Shown: positions 18,250 through 27,436, counted from the stretch's first letter. The stretch: 64,000 bases of DNA from JACPPO01 sp965262505 (GCA_965262505.1 CBDHFM010000030.1:2418001-2482000); one strand, 5' to 3'. The notes: generated from the letters alone by a model not told the origin. Made by a program: numbers and translations.

Positions 18250-18752
18250 TGGTTATCGCCCGACGACTCCGGCTTGGACTGTGGATATCCGGCGTGATCG
18301 TGGTGCTCGACCAGGGGGCCAAGGCGCTTGTGCGGTCCCGCTTCGAACTGCAAGAAAGTCTCGAGGTGATACCCGGCGTCTTCAGCCTGACACGCGTGCA
18401 CAATTATGGTGCCGCTTTCGGGCTGATGAACGCGGCGGAGTTCCCGTTCAAGACGGTCCTGCTATCGCTTGTGGCGGTGGCCGCGCTCTCGGCGCTGATG
18501 GTGTACGCGGCGACGCTGCCGATCGAGCAGCGCATCGCCCGTGCGGGCCTCGGGCTGATCGCGGGGGGCGCCGCCGGCAACCTCATCGACCGGATCGGCG
18601 CAGGCTACGTGGTCGATTTCGTGGATCTGTACTGGCGGGGCTGGCACTTCTGGGCGTTCAACGTCGCCGACGCCGCGATTACGATAGGTGTAGCGTTGAT
18701 GCTTCTTGACCTTCTTGATGTGAGGATGCGCCGTGTACCCGGAACTGTTTAG
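18249..18752 (+). CDS. lspA: Lipoprotein signal peptidase II
   Basis: 167 aa, four membrane segments. Catalytic aspartates are in GGAAGNLIDRIGAGYVVDFV and FNVADAAITIGV; RVHNYGAAFGLM is the conserved N-terminal loop. Cleaves signal peptides of diacylglyceryl-modified prolipoproteins in the inner membrane, the step after Lgt, whose gene overlaps by 20 bases. Confidence 0.96.
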   Translation: MVIARRLRLGLWISGVIVVLDQGAKALVRSRFELQESLEVIPGVFSLTRVHNYGAAFGLMNAAEFPFKTVLLSLVAVAALSALMVYAATLPIEQRIARAGLGLIAGGAAGNLIDRIGAGYVVDFVDLYWRGWHFWAFNVADAAITIGVALMLLDLLDVRMRRVPGTV

Positions 18753-19545
18753 CGTTGGGCCGATCACGATCTACTCGTACGGCGTCCTGCTCGCCGCCTC
18801 CTATTTGCTCGGCCTCTGGCTCGCCATGCGCCGCGCCAGGCAGTGGGGCCTCGACCCGAACCGCGTGCTCGACCTCGGCATCTACATCATCATCGCGGCC
18901 TTGATTGGCGCGAAGCTTCTGCTGCTGGTGGTCGATTTCGATCAGTTCAGCGGGTCCCTGGCAGACCTGATGTCGCTCGCGCGATCAGGGGGTGTGTTCT
19001 ACGGTGGACTGATTCTCGCCGTCGTCGTGGCGTTCTGGTATATCGGCCGCCACCGCCTCCCCTTCTGGACGACGTGCGACGTGTTCGCGCCGGGGATTGC
19101 GCTGGGCCACGTCACGGGACGGCTCGGCTGCCTGGCGGCCGGCTGCTGCTACGGCAGTCCGACCGACGTCCCCTGGGCGATTACGTTCACGAACCCGCTC
19201 GCCGCCGCGAACGTCGGCACGCCCCTCGGCGTCGCGCTGCACCCCACACAGGTCTACGAAGCAGGCGCGGAGTTGCTCATTCTGGGGTTCCTGCTCGGCA
19301 CCGAACGCCGCGGCCGGCCATTCTCGGGCCGGACGTTTTGGGCCTACATGTGCCTGTACGCGATCTCGCGCTTCATCGTCGAGATCTATCGCGGCGATCC
19401 ACGCGGAATGCTCTTCGGGTTCTCGACCTCGCAATTCATCTCACTGGTGCTCGGACCGCTGAGCCTCGTGATGCTGGTCTGGCTGTCCAGGACGCCGCCG
19501 GCTCCCCCGCAGGAAATGAAGCGACGCCGCAAGCTGGCGGCGTAG
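18733..19545 (+). CDS. lgt: Prolipoprotein diacylglyceryl transferase
   Basis: 270 aa from GTG 18733 within the end of lspA. Seven hydrophobic segments, SYGVLLAASYLLGLWLA, the Lgt signature GHVTGRLGCLAAGCCYGSPT and HPTQVYEAGAELLI. Transfers diacylglycerol from phosphatidylglycerol to the lipobox cysteine. Paired with lspA, and the window's TPR lipoprotein is a likely client (inference). Confidence 0.95.
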   Translation: MYPELFSVGPITIYSYGVLLAASYLLGLWLAMRRARQWGLDPNRVLDLGIYIIIAALIGAKLLLLVVDFDQFSGSLADLMSLARSGGVFYGGLILAVVVAFWYIGRHRLPFWTTCDVFAPGIALGHVTGRLGCLAAGCCYGSPTDVPWAITFTNPLAAANVGTPLGVALHPTQVYEAGAELLILGFLLGTERRGRPFSGRTFWAYMCLYAISRFIVEIYRGDPRGMLFGFSTSQFISLVLGPLSLVMLVWLSRTPPAPPQEMKRRRKLAA

Positions 19546-19551
19546 CAGACC

Positions 19552-20499
19552 GTGGAGCGGCTCGCGTTCACCGTTCCACCCGACTTCACCGGGCAGCGGC
19601 TCGATCGATTTCTCGTTTCCGTTCTCGACCGTCATTCGCGCTCGCAGATCCAGAAGCTCATCGGGGACGGTAACGTCACCATCGAGAGTCGAGAGGCCCG
19701 CGCCAATCTGGCGGTGCGGGAGGGCGAGCACGTGACGGTCGCTCTTCCGGATATCGCGCCGGCGCGGACGGCCGCCGAAGCGTTGCCCCTCGAGATCCTG
19801 TACCAGGACCAGGATGTGGCCGTGCTGAACAAGCCCGCCGGGATGGTCGTGCATCCGGGAGCGGGCCACGCGTCCGGCACCCTCGTCAATGCCCTGCTCC
19901 ACCACATGCCCGATCTCAGCGGCATCGGTGGGGAGATGAGGCCCGGCATCGTCCACCGGCTGGATCGCGGCACGTCTGGCGTGATGGTGATTGCTAAGCA
20001 CGACGCCGCACACCAGGAGCTCTCACGGCAGTTCCATGACCGCGAGGTCGAAAAGGAGTACGTCGCACTCGTATGGGGGGTCGTGCAAGCGGGCCGCCGG
20101 ATTGATGCGGCGATCGGACGCGACCCGGTGAACCGGCAGAAGATGTCCGCCCGCGCCCGGCACGCGCGAAGCGCCGTCACCCGGATCACCCGGGCGCATC
20201 ACCTGCGGGGCGTCACGTTGTGTCAGGTCGCGATTCACACCGGCCGGACCCACCAGATTCGCGTGCACTTGAACGCAATCGGCCATCCGATCGTGGGCGA
20301 TCCGCTCTATGGGGGCGTCCGCCGCCGCGTCCCCGGGGATCTCCGGGCGGTGCTGCACCTCGAGCGACCGTTCCTGCATGCGGCACGGCTCGTGTTCAAC
20401 CATCCGAGCGACACGCGACGTATGGAGTTCACAGCCCCGTTAGCGGACGACCTGCAACGCGTGCTCGACGAGTTACCGGAGTGGAAGGAAGATGAATAA
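19552..20499 (+). CDS. rluD: RluA-family 23S rRNA pseudouridine synthase (RluD-like)
   Basis: 315 aa from GTG 19552. N-terminal S4 RNA-binding domain (FTGQRLDRFLVSVLDRHSRS...), then catalytic motif IVHRLDRGTSGVMVIAK with the nucleophilic Asp, and GRTHQIRVHLNAIGHPIVGD. The S4 plus RluA layout fits RluD, which modifies the helix 69 loop of 23S rRNA; RluC cannot be excluded. Its end overlaps the NUDIX gene start. Confidence 0.92.
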   Translation: MERLAFTVPPDFTGQRLDRFLVSVLDRHSRSQIQKLIGDGNVTIESREARANLAVREGEHVTVALPDIAPARTAAEALPLEILYQDQDVAVLNKPAGMVVHPGAGHASGTLVNALLHHMPDLSGIGGEMRPGIVHRLDRGTSGVMVIAKHDAAHQELSRQFHDREVEKEYVALVWGVVQAGRRIDAAIGRDPVNRQKMSARARHARSAVTRITRAHHLRGVTLCQVAIHTGRTHQIRVHLNAIGHPIVGDPLYGGVRRRVPGDLRAVLHLERPFLHAARLVFNHPSDTRRMEFTAPLADDLQRVLDELPEWKEDE

Positions 20500-21027
20500 G
20501 CCGATTGTGCCGCGTCAGATCCGCAAGGTCTTCGAAGGGCGAATCCTTACCGTCAGCGTGGAGTCGATCACGCTACCGCGCGGCGAGCGTCTCGGGCGGA
20601 GATCGTTCGTCATCCGGGCTCAGTGGTGCTGATCCCCGTCACCGACCGGGGAGAGATTGTGCTCGTGCGCCAGTACCGCCATGCGATTGGTCGATCGGTG
20701 TGGGAGCTACCGGCCGGAAGTCTCGAGCCCGGAGAAGATCCGCGAGCCGCCGCCGAGCGCGAGTGTCACGAGGAAATTGGCCTGATCCCCTCCGCAGTCG
20801 AGCGTCTCGGTGCGTTCTTCCCGCCGCCCGGTTACAGCGACGAGGAGATGGCCTTCTATCGAGCGACAGGCCTTCGCGCGCCGTCGGCCGACGATCCTGT
20901 CGCGCGGCAGGATGAGGATGAGGACATCGAATCCAGAGCGTTCTCCGTCGACGCGATACGGCAGATGGTCGCGTCTGGAGAGATGACCGACCTGAAGACC
21001 GTGGCTGGGCTGACATTGATGGTCTGA
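20492..21027 (+). pseudogene. NUDIX hydrolase (ADP-ribose pyrophosphatase-like) with a frameshift
   Basis: Reading from ATG 20492 gives MNKPIVPRQIRKVFEGRIL... to a stop after about 45 codons. The -1 frame then continues in register as EIVRHPGSVVLIPVTDRGEI and a full NUDIX box AGSLEPGEDPRAAAERECHE + EIGL (GX5EX7REUXEEXGU satisfied), ending at 21027. The join falls at about 20598 (GGGCGGAGATC). One missing base explains it. Either the gene is broken, the sequence has an error, or only the part from GTG 20623 is translated, without the N-terminal strands used for dimerisation in NudF-type enzymes. Confidence 0.75.
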
Positions 21028-21043
21028 CAACGCCCGTCAACGC

Positions 21044-21091
21044 CACCTCCGACGTCACCTCCGACGCCACTTCCGACGCCACTTCCGACGC
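21044..21091 (+). repeat. Four tandem 12-bp repeats
   Basis: CACYTCCGACGY repeated four times (CACCTCCGACGT, CACCTCCGACGC, CACTTCCGACGC twice) just after the NUDIX stop. No gene assigned. Confidence 0.8.
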
Positions 21092-21143
21092 CCAGAGGTC
21101 ACACGCGGGAAAGAGCCGCGTTCGTTCTGCGCCACCAGGAAAG

Positions 21144-21170
21144 AAAAAGGGCGGCCTGTAAAGGCCGCCC
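21144..21170 (-). terminator. Rho-independent terminator of the DksA-like gene
   Basis: On the minus strand GGGCGGCCT-TTA-CAGGCCGCCC followed by TTTTTC, about 50 bases after the stop at 21223. Confidence 0.85.
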
Positions 21171-21222
21171 AGGGCACCACGAGCCTGCCGAACGAACCGA
21201 GCGGTTCGAACGACCCAGACGA

Positions 21223-21666
21223 TTAGCTTGCCATGTCGAAGAAGAGCATCGACGAACCGCGCTTCTGCGCCATCAGGCGCGCGCGCTGCTCAGCTGTTTC
21301 CCGTGCCTCTTCGCAGTCCTTGCAGCGCACCGCAAACGGCAGAGCCCGAAGCCGCGGCTCGGCAATTTCGTCGCCGCACTCGAAACAGTTGCCGTACGTG
21401 CCTTCCTCCAGCCGCCGGAGCGCCTCGTTGATCTTGTTGAGCGTCTCCGACTTCATCTGAATCAGCGCGAACTCGATATCCTCCTGGATGTCGACCTCGG
21501 AGCTTTCGCCCTGATCGAGGACCTCTCGGTCACCCTCGGCTCGAACGTCGCGAATCCGGCCTTGTACGTCGCTCATCAACTCGCGGCGGCGGTCCTCGAG
21601 CATCCGCCTCAACTCGCTGTAACGACTCGTCTTTGCCGGTGCCTTCTTGCGCCTCGTCGTTGCCAT
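21223..21666 (-). CDS. TraR/DksA-family zinc-finger transcription factor
   Basis: 147 aa from ATG 21666; the longer frame upstream is rejected because the conserved part starts at MATTRRKKAPAK and GGAGCGG-type sites precede it. Long N-terminal helical hairpin (residues ~15-90, acidic tip DQGESSEVDIQED), then the C4 zinc finger YGNCFECGDEI ... VRCKDCEEARE. DksA-type proteins bind the RNA polymerase secondary channel and act with ppGpp, fitting the presence of rel at 23785-25953. Followed by a clean terminator. Confidence 0.93.
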   Translation of the reverse strand: MATTRRKKAPAKTSRYSELRRMLEDRRRELMSDVQGRIRDVRAEGDREVLDQGESSEVDIQEDIEFALIQMKSETLNKINEALRRLEEGTYGNCFECGDEIAEPRLRALPFAVRCKDCEEARETAEQRARLMAQKRGSSMLFFDMAS

Positions 21667-22470
21667 GGTCCCTGCCGCTCCTTCCAGGCCACCTCCTGCT
21701 GGAGTGACCGCTATGATCGCGTCAGTATGCAATTCCGGTGCCCACATTCTCTGGAGGCTGGCGCCGACGTCTGCGCGCCGCATCCGGATACGCATGCCCC
21801 GTCAGACCAAGCTCTTCATAACCGGTAACTCTATGCGTCTCTATCGCTTAGGCGATCACAGAGAATCCAGTGGGTGCACGTGAGAACCGGACTCCCTCGA
21901 TTAGACGCCGGAGTCATCAATCGGGCTCTGGGCCTTTTGTCCTCTCAGGAGGACGTCAAGAGCGACAGGCTGTGGTGGCGGAACGTCACCGAGTTGTCAA
22001 AATGGAAACATGACACCTCTCCTGAAAGACATCAGGGAGCTTGTCTATAAGTACTCGCATGAACACTTGTATCTACTTATATTGCAATGACTTGGCGCAA
22101 TGTTAGAGCCACTCGAGAATGCGCTCCCACACGCGGTTGAGGCAGCGCGCGGGGCAATCGCCGTTTGTCATGCTCGGCCGCGTCAGTTCGCATGGAGCTA
22201 TTTCGACAATATGTCTAATTTTACGCACGTCTGTCGCCGCGCCGCCGCGCTGTTTCCGGGCGGCCGCGAAGTTCTGTCGAGTCGTGGTCCTCGCACGTCG
22301 CCGGTCTCCCGGCGCCCACGCGCGTCGACTGCCAACGAAGGCAGTGGCAAGGAATTCAGCGTGACGCGGAAATATTCCGTTCCAGCGGCTCCTGGTTCCC
22401 AGGCGGGGTTGTCGCCAGCGCAGCAACGGCGGCCCGTTGCCGGTGCCCGCGCCGTGTGCGAAGCTGAGGA
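21667..22470. other. 804-bp region without a confident gene
   Basis: Composition changes here: 21950-22110 is visibly richer in A+T than the surroundings. A 56-codon plus-strand frame from GTG 21880 to 22050 (contains VKSDRLWWRNVTELSKWKHD) has the look of a small protein but no good ribosome site. A minus-strand frame at 22103-22426 ends ...CLNRVWERILEWL and is unrecognised. I see no tRNA, terminator or IS end. It may be remnant DNA. Confidence 0.4.
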
Positions 22471-23109
22471 GTGCTCTGCCCTTCCTGCGGCCAGCGGAAG
22501 GCTCGCCGGGCGTGCCCCGCGCTGGCCCGAACCATCTGCCCGATGTGCTGCGGAACGAAGCGCCTTGCCGAGATCCAGTGTCCCGCCGACTGCGGGTACC
22601 TCTCGTCGGCGCGCGAACATCCCGCGGCCGTCGTTCGGCGGCGGCAGGAGCACGACGTCTCCCGGCTGCTGCCGACGATCCGCTATCTCACCGAGCGGCA
22701 GTATCAGCTTTTCTTTCTCTTGCACTCGGTGATCGCGCGGTCCAAGCCGCAGGCGCTCACCCGCCTTCTCGACAGCGACATTGCTGAGGCTGCCGGGGCG
22801 TTGGCGGCAACGCTCGAGACCGCAGGGCGGGGCGTGATTTACGAGCACACGCCACCGGCGCCGGCGGCGCAGGCGCTCACGGCGGAAATGAAGACGGCGC
22901 TGTCGCAGATGCGCGAGCAGGGGGCGACTGTCTACGACGGCGAGACGGCGATCGTGCTCCGAGCCATCGAACGGGGGGCGCGGGAGGTCAAGGCGCCCGA
23001 CGAGGGCGACACGGCGTACGTGGACCTGATCGCCCGGCTGCTACAGGTCACCGTGGCACGGCCGTCGGCGACCAGGCCGGGGCCGGCCAGCCCGCTGATC
23101 GTGCCGTGA
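22471..23109 (+). CDS. Cysteine-rich Zn-ribbon protein of unknown function
   Basis: 212 aa from GTG 22471; an in-frame stop lies six bases upstream, so this is the earliest start. N-terminal metal-binding region with four paired cysteines: LCPSCGQRKARRAC, ICPMCCGTKR, EIQCPADCGYL, as in uncharacterised proteins found across several phyla. The remaining ~170 residues are helical. Possible nucleic-acid or translation-related role, suggested only by its position upstream of rpmB. Confidence 0.7.
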   Translation: MLCPSCGQRKARRACPALARTICPMCCGTKRLAEIQCPADCGYLSSAREHPAAVVRRRQEHDVSRLLPTIRYLTERQYQLFFLLHSVIARSKPQALTRLLDSDIAEAAGALAATLETAGRGVIYEHTPPAPAAQALTAEMKTALSQMREQGATVYDGETAIVLRAIERGAREVKAPDEGDTAYVDLIARLLQVTVARPSATRPGPASPLIVP

Positions 23110-23168
23110 ACCTGCTATGCTAGAAGGCTGTTCGGACGCGATTTTCATGGACGAAAGGCAACGGAACC

Positions 23169-23360
23169 ATGGCAAAGCGGTGCGAAGTCTGCGGTAAAGG
23201 TCCGGCGGCCGGCCGAACGGTGTCACACGCCCACAATGTCGGGCTTCGCCGGTTCGAGCCGAACCTGCAGAACGTGCGCGCGAACGTCAACGGCGCTACC
23301 AAGCGGATGCGGGTGTGTACCCGGTGCCTTCGCAGTGGCAAGGTGACCAAGGCTGCCTGA
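23169..23360 (+). CDS. rpmB: 50S ribosomal protein L28
   Basis: 63 aa; MAKRCEVCGKGPAAGRTVSH, RRFEPNLQNVRANVNG and VCTRCLRSGKVTKAA are diagnostic. It keeps two CxxC pairs, so this is the zinc-binding (C+) form of L28. A GAAAGG-type site precedes the ATG. RidA follows 1 bp after the stop. Confidence 0.97.
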   Translation: MAKRCEVCGKGPAAGRTVSHAHNVGLRRFEPNLQNVRANVNGATKRMRVCTRCLRSGKVTKAA

Positions 23361-23361
23361 C

Positions 23362-23742
23362 GTGCGGCGGGCGATCGCCGCCAAGGGGGCGCCCATGGCG
23401 ATTGGCCCCTACTCGCCCGCCATCCGCGCGGGCAACCTCCTCTTCCTGTCAGGCCAGATCCCGATCGATCCGGCGAGCGGCGTGCTCGTTATGGGGGACA
23501 TCGCCGCGCAGACGGAGCAAGTGATGCGGAACATCTGCGCGCTGCTCGAAGCGGCTGGCGCCGGAGTCGAGCATCTGGTCCGAACCACTGTGTTCCTCGC
23601 CGACATGAACGAGTTCACGGCGATGAACGAGTGCTACGCGAAGTTCCTCGTGGATCCACCACCGGCCCGCGCCACGGTGCAGGTTGCACGGCTTCCGCGA
23701 GATGTGCGCGTGGAGATCGACGCAATCGCCGTTCTCCCGTAG
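23362..23742 (+). CDS. ridA: RidA-family enamine/imine deaminase
   Basis: 126 aa from GTG 23362. Conserved IGPYSPAIRAGNLLFLSGQI, GVEHLVRTTVFLADMNEFTA, and the signature PPARATVQVARLPRDVRVEI with the substrate-binding Arg. Hydrolyses reactive 2-aminoacrylate-type enamines made by PLP enzymes. One base separates it from rpmB. The following gap contains an ACCGGT...ACCGGT hairpin between two convergent genes. Confidence 0.93.
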   Translation: MRRAIAAKGAPMAIGPYSPAIRAGNLLFLSGQIPIDPASGVLVMGDIAAQTEQVMRNICALLEAAGAGVEHLVRTTVFLADMNEFTAMNECYAKFLVDPPPARATVQVARLPRDVRVEIDAIAVLP

Positions 23743-23784
23743 TCAAGAGTCACGTCACGTCGAACCGGTTGTCTGACCGGTGAC

Positions 23785-25953
23785 TTACGCGCGTGCGGTC
23801 CTCTCCACCCCCAATACACCTTCCACGGCTTTGATCGACTTGATCACCTTATCGAGATGTTTCATGTCCTTGATCTCGACCGTCATGTCGATGCGGGCCT
23901 CGTGGTCGCCTCCCGTCCGGGCTTCCATGTTGGTGATGTTGGCGTTGATGTCGGACACCTTCGCGCTGATCTCGGCGAGCATACCCTGGCGGTCCTCGAC
24001 CTGCATCGTGATGCGCACGGTGTACGGCGCCACGTCATCGCCGGCGCTGTCCCATTCGACGTCGATACGACGGTCCGGGTCGAACATCAGATTGAGCACG
24101 TTCGAACAGACGGCCGAATGCACGGAGACGCCCTTCCCGCGTGTGATGTAACCCACGATCCGCTCGCCGCGGATCGGGTTGCAACACTTCGCCCGGAACA
24201 CCATCACATCGTCGGTCCCGCGGACCTTGATCCCGTCCGCGGCGGCGCCTGATCGCAGCACTCGCTTGACCGCCGACACCACGCCGGATTCCGGCGGCTT
24301 CTCCTTGAGCACGCGGGCGGGAACCGCCTTCTGCAGCAGGGTCCGCGCCGACAGCTTGCCGTAGCCGATGTGCGCCAGCAGCTCGTCGGCCTTCTGCGCG
24401 CCGTATTCGGAGGCGAACTTTGCGAGTTCCTCACTTTCCAGAATCGCCTTGGGATTCAGGCCGAACCGCCGCGCCTGCTTCTCGAACACGCGACGACCGA
24501 GCTCGATGCTGCGCTCGCGCTCCTCCCCCTGGAGCACGTGCTTGATCTTGCTCCGTGCGCGGGAGGTCGCCACAAATGTCAACCAGTCGCGGCTCGGCTT
24601 GTGCCCCGCCTGCGTGATGATGGTGACGATGTCGCCGTTGTCGAGCCGCGTCCGCAGGGGGACGATCTTGCCGTTGATACGAGCTCCGACACACTGATGA
24701 CCGACGTCGGTGTGAACGCTGTAGGCGAAGTCCACGGCGGTCGCACCGCGCGGCAGCGACCTGACCTCGCCCTTGGGCGTGAAGATATAGACCTCTTCGG
24801 GATACAGGTCGATCTTGAGGTTTCGGAGAAACTCCTCCGGATCCCTCACCTCCTGCTGAAACTCCAGAAGCTGGCGCATCCACTGGAAATGGCGTTCATC
24901 GCGGTGATCGCCGACGCGGCCTTCCTTGTACTTCCAGTGCGCCGCAATGCCCTCTTCGGCGCGTCGGTGCATCTCCTCGGTCCTGATCTGGACCTCGAAC
25001 GGGAAGCCGTGCTCACTGATGACTGAGGTGTGCAGTGACTGGTACCCGTTCGGCCGCGGCATCGCGATGAAGTCCTTGATCCGCCCCGGCACGGGTGACC
25101 AGGTCTGGTGGATGATGCCGAGTGTCGCGTAGCAGTCCTTGACTGATTGCGTGGTCAGTCGCAATGCCACGAAGTCGTACACGCGCTCGAGGTCGATCTT
25201 CTGGCGCTTGAGCTTGAGGTGAATGCTGTAGAGGCGCTTGATCCGTCCGTCGAGATCGACAATGGGCACTTGCGCTTCTTCCAGCTTCGCGCGGATCGTC
25301 CGGGTCAGCTCCTCGATCACGCCCTCCGCGAACGTCCGTCTGCCCTCGACCTTGGACCGGAGAGCCTCGTACGCCTTCGGCTCGATATACCGGAACGAGA
25401 GCTCCTCGAGCTCGTTCTTGACCTTGCTCATCCCCAGCCGGTTCGCAATCGGGGCATAAATGTCGAGCGTCTCCTGGGCGATCGTGATGCGACGCTCCTC
25501 GGGCAGGTGGTGGAGCGTCCGCATGTTGTGGAGGCGGTCGGCAAGCTTGACGAGGATGACCCGGATGTCATCCACCATGGCGAGGAGCATCTTGCGGAAA
25601 TTCTCGGCCTGACGCTCCTCACTCGACGAGAAGGGAATGGCGCCAATCTTCGTGACGCCTTCCACAACGTGCGCGATCTCTGGGCCGAAGAGCTCGGCGA
25701 TGCGCTCCGGGGTAGTGAGGGTGTCCTCCACGACGTCGTGCAGCAGCCCGGCCGCCACGGCCATGACGTCCAGCTTCATGTCGGCGAGAGAATCGGCAAC
25801 CTCGAGCGGATGAACCAGATACGGCTCACCAGAGTGGCGCACCTGCCCTTTGTGTTCGAGGGCGGAAAACACGTACGCCCGGCGCAGGAGCTCCAGATCG
25901 GCCTCCGGGCTGTAGCTCCGCACTTTTTCCAGGAGCGTGTCGAAGCGAATCAT
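23785..25953 (-). CDS. rel: Bifunctional (p)ppGpp synthetase/hydrolase (RelA/SpoT family)
   Basis: 722 aa. HD hydrolase domain with YLVHPLEVADSLADMKLD and AAGLLHDVVEDT (residues ~45-80); synthetase domain with DFVALRLTTQSVKDCYATLG and PRPNGYQSLHTSV (~265-310); TGS domain EVYIFTPKGEVRSLPRGATA (~390); C-terminal ACT domain VRITMQVEDRQGMLAEISAK. HDxxED is intact, so hydrolysis should be retained. Controls the stringent response; the DksA-like protein nearby is a natural partner. Confidence 0.96.
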   Translation of the reverse strand: MIRFDTLLEKVRSYSPEADLELLRRAYVFSALEHKGQVRHSGEPYLVHPLEVADSLADMKLDVMAVAAGLLHDVVEDTLTTPERIAELFGPEIAHVVEGVTKIGAIPFSSSEERQAENFRKMLLAMVDDIRVILVKLADRLHNMRTLHHLPEERRITIAQETLDIYAPIANRLGMSKVKNELEELSFRYIEPKAYEALRSKVEGRRTFAEGVIEELTRTIRAKLEEAQVPIVDLDGRIKRLYSIHLKLKRQKIDLERVYDFVALRLTTQSVKDCYATLGIIHQTWSPVPGRIKDFIAMPRPNGYQSLHTSVISEHGFPFEVQIRTEEMHRRAEEGIAAHWKYKEGRVGDHRDERHFQWMRQLLEFQQEVRDPEEFLRNLKIDLYPEEVYIFTPKGEVRSLPRGATAVDFAYSVHTDVGHQCVGARINGKIVPLRTRLDNGDIVTIITQAGHKPSRDWLTFVATSRARSKIKHVLQGEERERSIELGRRVFEKQARRFGLNPKAILESEELAKFASEYGAQKADELLAHIGYGKLSARTLLQKAVPARVLKEKPPESGVVSAVKRVLRSGAAADGIKVRGTDDVMVFRAKCCNPIRGERIVGYITRGKGVSVHSAVCSNVLNLMFDPDRRIDVEWDSAGDDVAPYTVRITMQVEDRQGMLAEISAKVSDINANITNMEARTGGDHEARIDMTVEIKDMKHLDKVIKSIKAVEGVLGVERTARA

Positions 25954-26043
25954 GAGGGACGGTGTCTAACCTGAGTTGTGGAGCACGCCATCCTCATGAT
26001 AGAAGTGGGGCAGAGGGGGGTCAAGGCGGCGCGCGGGATGCCC

Positions 26044-26072
26044 TTGACTCGCCCGAAAGCGGATTATTATAC
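26044..26072 (+). promoter_or_regulatory. Putative sigma70 promoter in the rel / TPR divergent gap
   Basis: TTGACT (26044-26049), 17 bases, TTATAC (26067-26072), reading toward the TPR lipoprotein gene. TATAAT is also present on the opposite strand at 26071-26066 and could serve rel. A stable hairpin (CGGCAGGG / CCCTGCCG, 26092-26112) lies just downstream in the leader. Confidence 0.5.
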
Positions 26073-26194
26073 TGGCGCGCTTGCAGCGCCTCGGCAGGGC
26101 CCGGCCCTGCCGGCCCTTACCGGGGGGACGGCTGCTCGGACGTTCGCGGGCCGCGCGCGCGGCTTGCTATACATAGGTTTGCAAGGAGAATACG

Positions 26195-27154
26195 ATGCGA
26201 AAGTTTTCGTCGCGGGCGGTCTGCGGGTGCGTTGTCGCGCTCAGTCTCATGGTAGTCGGCTGCGGTCAGGTCGCGAATCTCAGGGCCAAGATGGCATTCA
26301 GGGAAGCCAACGGCCTGTATCAGGCGCAGGACTGGGTCATGGCGGCCGAGAAATACGAAGAAGTCGCCGCGTTAAACCCGACGGAACCGCAGATGTTGAC
26401 TACGTATTTCTTCCTCGGCAACAGCTACGACAACCAGTACAGCCCGGGCCGACTGAATGACCCCGTCAACGACGCCTTGCTGACCAAGGCCATCGACAAC
26501 TACAAGAGGGCGGCTGAGGTACTCGCGGACGCCAATCCAGAGATTAGGACGCTCTCGCTTCAGTACCTGGTGGCGGCGTACGGCCCGGACAAGCTGAACG
26601 ACCCGTCGCTGGCCGAGCCGCTGCTCCAGGACATGATTCAGGAAGATCCCGATAACCCGCCTACTTACTTCCTGCTCTCGAGGCTCTACGAGGACCTCGG
26701 CGAGTACGACAGAGCCGAGGCGGCGCTGGTCGCGGCGCGCGAGGCCAGGCCGGACGACGCGTCCGTCTACACGACGCTCGCCGCCTACTACGACCGTCAG
26801 GGCGACTTCGATAACTTGATTCAAGCGCTCGAAGCCCGGACGGCGCAGGAGCCGAACAACCCCGAGGCTTTCTACACGATCGCCACCTATTATTTCAACA
26901 AGTCCTCTCGTGACTTCAGCCTCAACGACGCCGAGAAGGTCACGTACGCGGAGGCGGGGGTTGTCGCGGTGGACAAGGCGATCGCGCTCAACGAGAATTA
27001 CATGGAGGCGCTCGTCTTCAAGAACCTGCTGCTCCGGCAACAGGCGAACTTGGAACCCAGTGTCGCGCGGCAGAATACACTGCTGGCAGAGGCGGATGAG
27101 CTTCGTGACCGCGCGGAGGAGTTGCGCCTGGCAGCGGCCGCCGGCGTCAGTTAA
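26195..27154 (+). CDS. TPR-repeat lipoprotein
   Basis: 319 aa, strong site AAGGAGAA before ATG 26195. Signal peptide with lipobox LMVVGCGQ (Cys ~24), so a lipid-anchored envelope protein. The mature part is alpha-helical with TPR-like units: FREANGLYQAQDWVMAAEKY, YFLLSRLYEDLGEYDRAEAA, SVYTTLAAYYDRQGDFDNLI, EAFYTIATYYFNKS. Probably a scaffold for envelope assembly or secretion; the client is unknown. Ends with a strong terminator. Confidence 0.88.
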   Translation: MRKFSSRAVCGCVVALSLMVVGCGQVANLRAKMAFREANGLYQAQDWVMAAEKYEEVAALNPTEPQMLTTYFFLGNSYDNQYSPGRLNDPVNDALLTKAIDNYKRAAEVLADANPEIRTLSLQYLVAAYGPDKLNDPSLAEPLLQDMIQEDPDNPPTYFLLSRLYEDLGEYDRAEAALVAAREARPDDASVYTTLAAYYDRQGDFDNLIQALEARTAQEPNNPEAFYTIATYYFNKSSRDFSLNDAEKVTYAEAGVVAVDKAIALNENYMEALVFKNLLLRQQANLEPSVARQNTLLAEADELRDRAEELRLAAAAGVS

Positions 27155-27184
27155 GCGCGCCGCCGCTGTTTGTTGTGCTGTTTC

Positions 27185-27217
27185 GGGACCGCCCCTGGAG
27201 AGGGGCGGTCCCTTTTT
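27185..27217 (+). terminator. Rho-independent terminator of the TPR lipoprotein gene
   Basis: Perfect 11-bp stem GGGACCGCCCC / GGGGCGGTCCC with a 6-base loop followed by TTTTT, 30 bases after the stop. Confidence 0.93.
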
Positions 27218-27335
27218 CATGTACGGTGCCTGTGTGCCCTCACGTCGCCGTCACGGTGCGTTGGCGACTCTTCCGTAGCCGCCGTTTCAGGAGCGTCGGC
27301 TTCTCGTGGCTGCCACCGGAAGGGGGGTACGAGAA

Positions 27336-27371
27336 GAGGGGCCGTCCCCCGCGTGGAATGGACGGCCCCTC
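27336..27371 (-). terminator. 12-bp perfect hairpin, probable old terminator of the exbD operon
   Basis: GAGGGGCCGTCC / GGACGGCCCCTC with a 12-base loop. No long T run. If the IS630 element is removed, it lies about 65 bases after the stop of the last exbD gene, so it probably ended that operon before the insertion. Next to it are an 18-bp palindrome (27383-27400) and 2.5 copies of GAGTCCTCGTCG (27405-27434). Confidence 0.5.
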
Positions 27372-27436
27372 AGAGAGCGGAAGCGCGCGGCGCCGCGCGC
27401 TATAGAGTCCTCGTCGGAGTCCTCGTCGGAGTCCTA

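Noticed and set aside
22103..22426. Minus-strand 107-codon frame in the gap after the DksA-like gene
   Set aside because: No recognisable domain, no ribosome site, and it overlaps other open frames. Kept only as part of the gap description.
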